DNA from: Pseudomonas sp. SG20056
Lineage (GTDB): Bacteria > Pseudomonadota > Gammaproteobacteria > Pseudomonadales > Pseudomonadaceae
Reading direction: 5' to 3'
Length of the DNA stretch: 64,000 nt
Assembly (NCBI RefSeq): GCF_031764535.1
Contig: NZ_CP134499.1
Span: forward strand, 1,364,001 to 1,428,000
Below, piece after piece: positions 52,870-61,700 of this stretch. The notes below the pieces were generated by a model. The model made no database searches. It was given only the letters and a program-made list of their open reading frames with translations, and had not been told where the DNA came from. The position numbers were made by a program, and so were the translations under genes. How positions within the stretch are numbered: position 1 is the stretch's first letter; every line of letters starts with the position of its first letter.

Positions 52870-53796
52870 CTACAACTCCGGCGCGTCTTCAAGCTGACGG
52901 CCGAAGAGTCGATCTTCGGCCAGTATCTCTTCCCGCATAGCCTGCGCCGCTGGTGACAGGCTATGCCCCGCGCGGCTGATCAGGGCGTAGGCGGATTGCT
53001 CGGTCAACGCTCCTGCTTCCAGCGGCAGCCGGGCCAGGCGGCCGGTCTGGATGTCCTCGGCCACCACATCCCAAGGTGCCATGCTCAGCACGTCGCTATC
53101 GGCCACCAGGGCTTTGAGCACCATAAAGTTGTCGCATTGAATACTCAGCGGCTGTTCGCGACCGCTGAGTGCGCGCAGGTTTTGCTCGACCGCCTGTGGC
53201 AGTTGGGTGCCAGCAATGGGGTAATCGAGCAGGTCGTGTATACACAGCACGGGTTGTTCCAGCAGCGGATGCCCGGGCCGGCAGAACAGCACGCCACTGT
53301 GGCGTTGTAACGGCTCGATGCACAGCAAGGCATCGTCGAGCAGCTCGCGGCTATCAGCGACAAACAGCTCCAGAGCGTCATCCAGCAGGCTGCTGCGTAG
53401 TTCCAGCCAGTTGCCAATCTGCAGATTGACCCGCACCCGTGGATAACGCTGCGCCATGCGCCCCAGTGCTCGTGGCACCAGGCGCGCGGCCGGGTAGGGG
53501 CCGGTGCCCAGGCGCAGTTCACCGGTTTGCAGATTACCCAGCTGGCTGACGGCGTTCTTCAGTGCGCGGCTGCCGGCCAGCAGACGCTGAGCGTGCTCCA
53601 GTACCAGTTGGCCGTGTGTGGTCAAGCTGATGCCGCGGCTGTGCCGGTCGACTAGGTTGCAGCCAAGGCTGGACTCCAACGCCTGAATGCTGCGGCTTAG
53701 TGCCGGTTGGCTGAGGTGCACGGCTTCGGCGGCACGGGCGAAATGGCCGTGTTCGGCGAGGGCGACAAAATGGCGGAGCTGACGTAAATCATTCAT
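52870..53796 (-). CDS. LysR-family regulator
   Basis: A 308-residue LysR-type regulator with the N-terminal helix-turn-helix HFARAAEAVHLSQPALSRSI (about 18-37) and a co-inducer domain. It is divergent from the alkyl sulfatase gene, the arrangement seen for SdsB and SdsA, so it probably activates that gene in response to an alkyl sulfate. The frames abut, with their start regions 98 bases apart. Confidence 0.92.
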   Translation of the reverse strand: MNDLRQLRHFVALAEHGHFARAAEAVHLSQPALSRSIQALESSLGCNLVDRHSRGISLTTHGQLVLEHAQRLLAGSRALKNAVSQLGNLQTGELRLGTGPYPAARLVPRALGRMAQRYPRVRVNLQIGNWLELRSSLLDDALELFVADSRELLDDALLCIEPLQRHSGVLFCRPGHPLLEQPVLCIHDLLDYPIAGTQLPQAVEQNLRALSGREQPLSIQCDNFMVLKALVADSDVLSMAPWDVVAEDIQTGRLARLPLEAGALTEQSAYALISRAGHSLSPAAQAMREEILAEDRLFGRQLEDAPEL

Positions 53797-53893
53797 GCGT
53801 GTTGTGCATCGCTATTGGTTTTGGAATGCATTGGAATTATTGACTTGGTTTGGCCAGTCTTCCAGTACTGCCACTAACAATGAGCGCCTGCCC

Positions 53894-55681
53894 ATGTTTT
53901 CACTCAACCGAACCGCCGCCGTGCTGCTGAGCCTGGCGTTACCCCTGGCCGGCCAGGCTGCCCTGCCTGAGGAAGAAATCCGCCCGTCGATCAACCCGGA
54001 ACTGGCCGAGCACACCAAGCACTTCGCACAGAAGGTCTACCAGGTGGCCGGCAACGTCTATTCCGCTGTCGGCTGGCAGCTGGGCAACGTGGCGATGATC
54101 GAGGCGCCGGAAGGGCTGATCATCGTCGACACCGGTGAGGCGGTCAGCGAGTCGCGCAAGATCATGGCCGAGTTCCGCAAGATCAGCGACAAGCCGGTCA
54201 AGGCCGTGGTCTATACCCACTTCCATCCGGACCATATCAACGGCGTAAAGGCCTTCGTCACCGAAGAGCAGGTGCGCAGCGGCGAGGTACAGATCATCGC
54301 CCATGAAACCCTGCTGGCCAATGTGGTGGCCCAGGGCGCGCTGGTTGGGCCGATTCTCTCGGTGCGTTCAGGCTACAGCTTCGGCGCCGGGCTGCCGGGC
54401 AGTGACCACGAGCAGATGAACGCCGGCATCGGCCCGCTGGCCAAGGTCGAGGCCTCAACCTTTATCGCCCCGACCCTGACCTTCAAGGACAAGCTCGATA
54501 CGCGCATCGCCGGCCTGGATCTGCAGTTTCTGCATGTGCCCAGTGAAGCGCCGGACGAGATCACTGTCTACTTGCCGGATAACCGCGTGCTGATCAGCGC
54601 CGAGGTGGAGCAGGGGCCGACCCTGCCGAACATCCACACCCTGCGCGGCACCAAGTTCCGCGACCCAGTGGTGTGGGTCGAAAGCCTGGACAGGCTGCGC
54701 GCCTATCAGGCCGAGCATATGGTGCCGCTGCACGGCCGCCCGGTGAGCGGCAAGGATAAGGTCGAGGAAGTGCTGCGCATGACCCGCGACGGTATCGCCT
54801 ATATCCACGATCAGACTGTGCGCTGGATGAACAAGGGCCTGACCCCGGACGAGCTGGTCGAGAAGGTCAAGCTGCCGCCACACCTGGCTGGCTACACGCC
54901 TTACCTGCGCGAGTACTACGGCACGGTTAAACACAGCGTGCGACAGATCTACAACGGCTACCTGGGCTGGTTCCAGGGCGACCCGGTGGCGCTCGACCCG
55001 CTGCCGCCAAAAGATAAAGCCGAGCGCCTGATTGCGTTGATGGGCGGGCGCGAGAAGCTGCTGCTGGCCGCCGGTGACGCCTACCTCAAAGGTGATTACC
55101 AATGGGCCGCCGAGCTTTCCAGCTACGCCATTCAGGTGGACAACGAGGACAAGCTGGCGCGCGATATCAAGGCGCGTAGCTTTCGCAAACTGGGTTACGC
55201 CAGCATGAATATCAACTGGCGTAACTGGTACCTGATGAGCGCCATGGAGCTGGAAGGTAAATTTACCGGTGATGAGGTGCAGCAGATGGCGCTGAGCATG
55301 CGCAGCGCGTTTCTTTCGGCGGACATGCTGAAGACCTTCCCCGCACGGATCTTTCTGCAGAACTGGATTACCCGTGTCGATCCGGACAAGGCCAATGATG
55401 TTCAGCTGACCCTGGGCTTCAGCTTCCCGGATATCGGCGAGGAGTGGGCGCTGGAAGTGCGCCGCGGTGTGGTGCAGTTGCACCAGGGCATTCCCGATGG
55501 CACCACACTCAAGCTGACCCTCGACAAAACATATCTGGACACCGTGATGAGCGGCGAGAACGGCCTGCTAAAGGGCGCACTACTGGGCGATGTACAGGTC
55601 GATGGCAGCCTGCTGGAGATCAAGACCTTCCTCGGTTGCTTCGATTTCAGCGATGAGCCGATTGCCCTGACGCTGCGCTGA
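53894..55681 (+). CDS. Alkyl/aryl sulfatase (SdsA type)
   Basis: A 595-residue zinc-dependent alkyl sulfatase that hydrolyses alkyl sulfates to alcohol and sulfate. It has a signal peptide (MFSLNRTAAVLLSLALPLAG), the metallo-beta-lactamase motif THFHPDHINGV (about residues 107-117), AEVEQGPTLPNIHTLRGT, VPLHGRPVSG, and a C-terminal dimerisation and SCP2-like region. ATG 53894 is used; the longer frame upstream is rejected because it has no signal peptide. It is somewhat shorter than the best-known SdsA enzyme of P. aeruginosa (about 658 residues). Confidence 0.92.
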   Translation: MFSLNRTAAVLLSLALPLAGQAALPEEEIRPSINPELAEHTKHFAQKVYQVAGNVYSAVGWQLGNVAMIEAPEGLIIVDTGEAVSESRKIMAEFRKISDKPVKAVVYTHFHPDHINGVKAFVTEEQVRSGEVQIIAHETLLANVVAQGALVGPILSVRSGYSFGAGLPGSDHEQMNAGIGPLAKVEASTFIAPTLTFKDKLDTRIAGLDLQFLHVPSEAPDEITVYLPDNRVLISAEVEQGPTLPNIHTLRGTKFRDPVVWVESLDRLRAYQAEHMVPLHGRPVSGKDKVEEVLRMTRDGIAYIHDQTVRWMNKGLTPDELVEKVKLPPHLAGYTPYLREYYGTVKHSVRQIYNGYLGWFQGDPVALDPLPPKDKAERLIALMGGREKLLLAAGDAYLKGDYQWAAELSSYAIQVDNEDKLARDIKARSFRKLGYASMNINWRNWYLMSAMELEGKFTGDEVQQMALSMRSAFLSADMLKTFPARIFLQNWITRVDPDKANDVQLTLGFSFPDIGEEWALEVRRGVVQLHQGIPDGTTLKLTLDKTYLDTVMSGENGLLKGALLGDVQVDGSLLEIKTFLGCFDFSDEPIALTLR

Positions 55682-55791
55682 GTGCCGCCGAGTCACTCGA
55701 CCCGACCAAAGTGCGGACGTACTTGAGGCGCTATCAGGGCAGACTGATCAGGCTTTTCACCTGGCTTATTTAGCTGATTAAGGAGTGATGG

Positions 55792-56043
55792 ATGCCTGTT
55801 CTGATATTCGCCAAAGGCGCGCTGGCCGCGTTCTGGCTACTGGCGCTGCTCAACCTGCTTTATCCCATGGGCGAGGGCTGGTACCTTGCGGTCAACCTGA
55901 TTGCCGGCGGCATGCTACTGGCGCATCTTGGTGAGCTGTTGTTGTTCAAGGCCCGCCTGGTCGGTCAGCCACAGCCCTGGTTGCAGCGGGTGCAGGTGCT
56001 GTTGTTTGGCTTTGTGCATTTGCAGGGTTTGGCCCGAGCCTAA
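55792..56043 (+). CDS. Small inner-membrane protein (DUF1145-like)
   Basis: An 83-residue protein with about two membrane helices (LAAFWLLALLNLLYPMGEGW; AVNLIAGGMLLAHLGELLLF), resembling DUF1145/YhhL-type proteins. Its role is unknown. It stands alone, 110 bases after the sulfatase stop, with AAGGAG close to the ATG. Confidence 0.7.
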   Translation: MPVLIFAKGALAAFWLLALLNLLYPMGEGWYLAVNLIAGGMLLAHLGELLLFKARLVGQPQPWLQRVQVLLFGFVHLQGLARA

Positions 56044-56357
56044 GTTGTTGCTTTTGCCTCCCGATCAACGGTCGTATACCTGCAACGGGTAATGCGACCG
56101 TTGTCGCAAACAGCCTGCTCCCCATCGGCGAATTACCCCCGTAGCTGCTGTGGACATTGTGTTTTGCCCCCGTGCCCCGCACCATGACGGCCGTCGTGCC
56201 GCCGGCACTTTTCCAGTGCCGTGCCTAAGTCTGCCAAGCGCCTGATACTACCGGGTATCGCCCCTTATCAGCCAAGTGCTTGAGCCTGCACCTATCTGTA
56301 TTGTCGAAGCGTAAGCGAGCCCGGACTTTTCTGCAGTTGGCTCGACAGGAGTGGTTG
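56044..56357. other. Intergenic region before the LapD-like gene
   Basis: A 314-base stretch with no supported gene. A GGCACT-TTTCC-AGTGCC hairpin occurs near 56204-56220. The lapD-like promoter must lie here. Confidence 0.5.
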
Positions 56358-58292
56358 ATGTCGTTGTTCAAGCAGTTGTTTATCGCCATCTGCGTGCTGA
56401 TGCTGGTGAATTTCACCGGCAGTTTTCTGGTCAGCGTCGAGAGTTCGCGCGAGCAACAGGTCAACCAGCTCCGCGCCCATGCCCAGGATGCCGCTACGGC
56501 GCTAGGCTTGTCGCTCAGCCCGCATGTCAACGACACCGCGATGATTGAGCTGATGGTCAGCTCGATTTTCGACAGTGGTTATTTTGAAAGCATTCGTGTG
56601 ACCGATCCTACTACTGGCGAGTTGCTGGTCGAGCGCAGTGGCGTACCGGTCAGCGGCGAAGCACCGCAATGGTTTGCCCAACTGGTGGATCTGGAGGCCG
56701 CACGGGGTGATGCGATTGTCAGCGACGGCTGGCGGCAAGCTGCGCAGGTGCAGGTGATCAGCCATCCACTATTTGCCGTCGGTAAGCTCTGGCAGAGCAC
56801 TCTGGGTAATCTGCTGTGGCTGACCCTCAGCGGCGTGCTGTGTATTGCTCTGGGTGTGCTGCTGCTCAAGCGTCAGCTGCGCCCGCTGGACTATATGGTT
56901 GCGCAGTCCAATGCGATTGCCCGCCGCGAATTTCTCAGCCTGCCGGAACTGCCGAGAACCCCCGAGTTTCGCCGGGTGGTCAACGCCATGAACCAGATGG
57001 TTGGCAAACTCAAAGCATTGTTTGCCGAGGAGGCCGCGCGCAGCGAAGTGCTGCGTGCCGAGGCCTATCAGGACAGCTTGACCGGGCTGGCCAACCGGCG
57101 CTATTTCGATTTGCAGCTGCATGCGCGCCTTAATGTTGAGGAGCAGGCCTGCAGCGGTTACCTGCTGTTGCTACGGGTTAATGACCTGGGCGGCCTCAAT
57201 CTGCGTTTCGGTGGGCAGCGCACGGATCAGTTACTGGTCAGCATCGCCGAGCAGTTGCAGCAGCTCAGCCAAGGCCGTTTTGTACTGGCGCGTAACCGTG
57301 GTGGCGAGTTTGCCTTGCTGGCGCCGGGGCTTGCCCGCAACGACGCACAACAACTGGCCGAGCAGCTTGAACAGAGCCTGCACAGTCTGCAGCAGACCGG
57401 TGCCAGTGACTGCCTGCCAGTGGCCCACATCGGCCTGACCAGCTTTGCTCCAGGCGCTGCGGAGGATGAGCTGTACCGCGCGTTGGATGCGGCTTTGGCC
57501 CTTGCCGCCAGTCAGGCGCAGCCGAGTTGGGCGTTCAATGAATTGGCCGAGCAATCGCTGGCCGTGGACGAGGGGCAAAGTTGGTACAGCCTGCTGGATC
57601 AGGCGCTGGAACAGGGCCGCATTCAGTTGTTCTTCCAGCCGGTAGTGGCTGCCGACGAGCCTGCGCGGGTGCTGCACTACAAGGTGTTGGCGCGGGTAAT
57701 TGATGAGCAGGGCGGGGTAATTCCCGCCGGGCGTTTTCTGCCCTGGGTGGAGCGTTTCGGTTGGGCGGCGCGACTGGACCGGGCCATGCTCGGTCTGGTG
57801 CTGACGCAACTGCAAAGTCATCAGGCCACGGTGGCGCTGAGCCTGTCTGGCAGCACCCTGCGTGAACCGCAGGCGCTGGCGGCGCTGTATGCCCAGTTGC
57901 AGCAGCACCGGCATTTGGGCCCGCGTTTGACTCTGGAGCTGGATGAAGACCAGTTACCCGATCAAGCCGCGCTGGAAAGCCTAACCCAGCGTTTGCGTAG
58001 TCTGGGTTTCGGCCTCGGTTTGCAGCACTTTGGTGGGCGTTTCAGCATGATCGGTAACCTGGCCAAGCTTGGCCTCGGTTACCTCAAGGTCGATGGCAAC
58101 TATATCCGCGATATCGATCAGGAAAACGACAAACGCCTGTTTATCGAAGCCATGCAGCGTGCAGCCAACAGCATTGACCTGCCGCTGATTGCCGAGCGGG
58201 TGGAAAGCGAAGGGGAGTGGCAGATACTGCGCGGCATGGGTATCAATGGCGTGCAGGGCCGTCTATTTGGTAAGCCGGGGCCTTGGCGTTAA
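56358..58292 (+). CDS. lapD: LapD-like c-di-GMP receptor (degenerate GGDEF-EAL)
   Basis: LapD senses c-di-GMP in the cytoplasm and controls the periplasmic protease LapG, which cuts the LapA adhesin. The 644-residue protein has two membrane helices (near 5-25 and 150-170), a periplasmic PAS-like output domain between, HAMP (about 170-230), a degenerate GGDEF (RNRGGEF instead of GGDEF), and a degenerate EAL (HYKVLARV). Both catalytic sites are lost, as in LapD. A lapG gene would usually be adjacent but is not seen here. ATG 56358 follows AGGAG. Confidence 0.9.
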   Translation: MSLFKQLFIAICVLMLVNFTGSFLVSVESSREQQVNQLRAHAQDAATALGLSLSPHVNDTAMIELMVSSIFDSGYFESIRVTDPTTGELLVERSGVPVSGEAPQWFAQLVDLEAARGDAIVSDGWRQAAQVQVISHPLFAVGKLWQSTLGNLLWLTLSGVLCIALGVLLLKRQLRPLDYMVAQSNAIARREFLSLPELPRTPEFRRVVNAMNQMVGKLKALFAEEAARSEVLRAEAYQDSLTGLANRRYFDLQLHARLNVEEQACSGYLLLLRVNDLGGLNLRFGGQRTDQLLVSIAEQLQQLSQGRFVLARNRGGEFALLAPGLARNDAQQLAEQLEQSLHSLQQTGASDCLPVAHIGLTSFAPGAAEDELYRALDAALALAASQAQPSWAFNELAEQSLAVDEGQSWYSLLDQALEQGRIQLFFQPVVAADEPARVLHYKVLARVIDEQGGVIPAGRFLPWVERFGWAARLDRAMLGLVLTQLQSHQATVALSLSGSTLREPQALAALYAQLQQHRHLGPRLTLELDEDQLPDQAALESLTQRLRSLGFGLGLQHFGGRFSMIGNLAKLGLGYLKVDGNYIRDIDQENDKRLFIEAMQRAANSIDLPLIAERVESEGEWQILRGMGINGVQGRLFGKPGPWR

Positions 58293-58302
58293 CAGCAGCT
58301 TT

Positions 58303-58327
58303 TGTAGGCGCGGGCTTGCTCGCAAGC
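58303..58327. repeat. Single REP, family 2
   Basis: TGTAGGCGCGGGCTTGCTCG is a lone variant copy of the family at 26430-26497. It lies after the LapD stop; a CCCTGGG/CCCAGGG hairpin follows (58353-58373). Confidence 0.8.
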
Positions 58328-58373
58328 TGTTGTTTCTCTGAAAGCACAACAGCCCTGGGCCGTTAACCCAGGG

Positions 58374-58712
58374 TCAGATTAGTTTAGATTCGTCGTCGTT
58401 GATCAGTCGATGCAAGCCACCCAAGGCATCCCGCGCCTTGCTACGGCCGACCAACTTGCCCTGCGCCGCTTCCGGTAGATCAGTGATACGCACCACGCCC
58501 TTGCGGATAAGCACGGTAATCAAGTCTTCCAGTACCCGGATCATGTCCAGATCACTCTGCTTGAGCTGCAGCAGGCTGCTTTCTACGCTCTGGTTGGCAT
58601 ACCAGGCTTCTGCCTCCTGGCTGTCTGCCAGGAGCTCACCATCCATGCCTTCGAAAGGCGCTGCCTCAACCTGCTGCAAATTGCCCCAGGCATCCCGCTT
58701 TACATACAACAT
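58374..58712 (-). CDS. Conserved Pseudomonas small protein, unknown
   Basis: A 112-residue protein, MLYVKRDAWGNLQQVEAAPF, then LKQSDLDMIRVLEDLITVLI and a helical end (GVVRITDLPEAAQGKLVGRS). Pseudomonas annotations sometimes label such proteins tryptophan synthase beta-like, but there is no pyridoxal-binding domain here, so I give no function. ATG 58712 has AAGGAG upstream. It lies between lapD and the adhesin, facing lapD. Confidence 0.75.
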   Translation of the reverse strand: MLYVKRDAWGNLQQVEAAPFEGMDGELLADSQEAEAWYANQSVESSLLQLKQSDLDMIRVLEDLITVLIRKGVVRITDLPEAAQGKLVGRSKARDALGGLHRLINDDESKLI

Positions 58713-58742
58713 CGACCGCTCCTTGCCTTGTTGGCCGCCCTG

Positions 58743-58777
58743 AATAAACAACCCCGCTTCCTTATGGTAGCGGGGTT
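58743..58777 (-). terminator. Terminator after the adhesin gene
   Basis: AACCCCGCT (58750-58758) and AGCGGGGTT (58769-58777) form a 9-bp stem; on the minus strand it is followed by GTTTATT. It lies eight bases past the adhesin stop. Confidence 0.8.
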
Positions 58778-58784
58778 GGGTTCA

Positions 58785-61700
58785 TCAGGTATGGTCGATT
58801 TTGATCAGCGGATCGGCACCGGCAATCAGCGAGTTAACCAGATCAGCCTGGTTGAGGTTGCCAGGGTTGATATTGAAATTACCGCCGCTGCCATTCTCCA
58901 GCTTGATGGTTACATCGGCGCTACCACCAACGCCAAATTGGCCTGTAGTACTAATCTGCAGCGTTGAAGTTGCAGTATCGACGCGCAGGTAATTGAGAAT
59001 ATTGCCGTCATTCTCGCCTTGCAGCAGATCATGCAGATCAATACGGTCACCTTCGCTGGTGTTGAAGTCCCGGACAATATCCCGACCACCTGCAGTGTTC
59101 AGGTCGCTGCGCTGCCAGAGGAATAGATCCTTACCTGCACCGCCAGTCAGCGTGTCGTTACCGAGGCCTCCGCGCAGAATGTCGTCTCCGGTACCGCCAT
59201 TGAGGATATCGTTGCCGGATTCACCATTGAGGAAGTCATTCCCTCCATCGCCATTCAAGGTATCGTTGCCGATCCCACCGTAAAGATGATCGTTCCCGGC
59301 ACCGCCGTTGAGTGTGTCATTACCGACTCCACCGTAGATCAGGTCATTGCCACTACCACCGTTAAGGGTGTCATCGCCGTTGTAACCCCGAATCAGGTCA
59401 TTGTTCGCAGTTCCGGTAAGCGTATCGTTGCCAGCGGTGGCGTTGGTCAGTGTATTGCTGGTTTCGCTGATGGTGACGCTGAACGACTGTGAACTGCTAG
59501 TCGTGTGGTTATTGGCTGTTTCTGTGGCAGTACCGGTCAGCGTCAGGCTCAGCGTTCCGGTGTAGCCAGCAGGTGGTAGCAGATGCAGGTTGTTCAGGTC
59601 GCTGGCGCTTAGCGTCCAGCTGCCGTCGCCATTGTTGGTACCCGCGCTCAGGCTAGCGCCAGCCGGCAGTCCTGACAGGACGAGGCTCAGGGACTCTGAG
59701 CCATCCTTGTCGAACAGTTGTGCTGCAAGTGATAAGGCAATAGGCGCGCCGTATAGCGTTGTGCTTCCACTCTGGGTGAAGTTGGTATTGGTAAGCGACA
59801 GAGACGAGTCTTTGAGGCCGTCGCGGCCATTGAGTACCAGCCAGCTGAAGCTGTAGTTGCCACTTTGAGTCGCGGTGTAACTGAATGTCCCGTTACTGGT
59901 GAAACTCGGAAACTTAGACTCTGATGAGTCGACCAGGAAGGCATTACGATTACCTGCCGGGTCTGTCACGAGCAACACGACCAAGTCGTTGTAACCACCC
60001 TGTACTTCGCTGGCGAGGTTCTCGCCATTAGTGAATGAGTAGTTCCAGTTAACTGTTGTGCCGTTGACCAAGTTGTAGTCGGCATAGGTGGCTTTACCGT
60101 CTATTGCGTCAACGTTGCCTGTGTGATTAACGTTCGGCCCGGTCGGGTTGAACCGGTTGTCCAAGTAGCCTGCATCCAGGCCCAGCTCTGCCTCTAGATT
60201 GGCTTGCGAGATGCCATCGCCTGCGTTGAGAGCAGCTGTGTTGATCGGTGTGTCGGTGCTGCCCGTCGAAATGACTGTGGCTCCTGGGGTGAGCACAAAG
60301 ATGTTCGACACTGGCGAAATCAATGGCGCATCGGCCTGCGGTGTCACTGTCACAGTGACCTGAGCGCCTGAAGTACCGCCTTTACCATCGCTGATGGTGT
60401 ACTGAATCAGCGCCGTACCACTGAAATTGCTAGCCGGCATAAATTCCAGGGTGTTATCGGCGTTGACCACCACAGTGCCATTGCTGGCAGTGGCACCGGT
60501 GACAATCAGGCTGTCACCATCAACATCTGTATCGTTGGCCAGCACGTTAATGGTGATGGGCGTGTCTTCATTGGTAGTAACGCTGTCGTCAACGGCAGCA
60601 GGCACATCGTTGACCGCCTTGACGCCGACCGTCACCGTTGCTGTGGAAAACCCTCCCAGTCCATCGCTTACGGTGTAAGTGAAGGTTGCCGAACCGTTGT
60701 AGTTGGCGTCCGGGGTAAACACCACGTTACCGCCATTCAGCGCGACGCTGCCATGCGTTGCCCCTTGCACACTGACAATGCTGATCGGGTTGCCATCCGG
60801 ATCCGCATCATTACCTAGGAGAGTCGCAGGGCTGATGGTCAGATCCTGATCTTCGTTGGTTACCAGCGCCGGGTTCTCATGCTGTAACGAACTGCCACCC
60901 ACAACGCTGTAGCTACCGCCTTGGGGGCGCAGTTCAACGGTCAGCTGAGCATTGCCATCTTGATCCCAATAGATAATTTCAAACTGCTGTGCACCACCTT
61001 CTGGCACCGTGAATACCACGGATTCGCGCGCTGTTGGGCCTTGGTTGCCGTTGTATTCGGCAACCGTCTGGCCATTGATGCGGATGCTGAAGCCGTCATC
61101 CGCTGTTACGCGGAATTGGTAGTTACCGGCGGCCAGATTAATCAAGCCGCTGAGTTTGAGAATGGCATCAGATGTACTAGCAGGGTCATTAGACAGGCTT
61201 GATGCGTCGCCACCCAGGAAGTTTTGCAGATTCGAGTCATTGCCTAACCCGCCATTGCCTATAGGGCCATAGTTCACGTTGGTAGCCGTAAAGGTTGCTG
61301 TAGGCGCCCGGCCATTGATAAAGGTTTCGACTTGGCCAAGGTTGGTCAGATTGGCGCCGTTGGTTCCCTCGCTGTAGCCAAAGTACTGGCCAACCAGCCC
61401 GGAAATTAGGTAGCTGTCATTAGTGGCGATTGGGTCGCTATTGAGGTTCAAGCTGCCCGCAGTGCCTGCGTTGCCAGCGAGGTCGGTATAACTGCCGGCG
61501 GGCAGGCTGACGCTAGGCGAGCCACCACCTGTTGAGGTGAAGGTAGCCGTCCAGATCGCCGGGTTACCTGCCGACTGCACCAAATTGCTGATCGTGCCAC
61601 CTGTGGGAACGATGTTACTTGCAGTAAAGCCGCTGACCGACTCGCTGAATGTGAAGGTCAGTGTTGTTGCTTCCCCGACTGACAGATTACTGTCGTTGGT

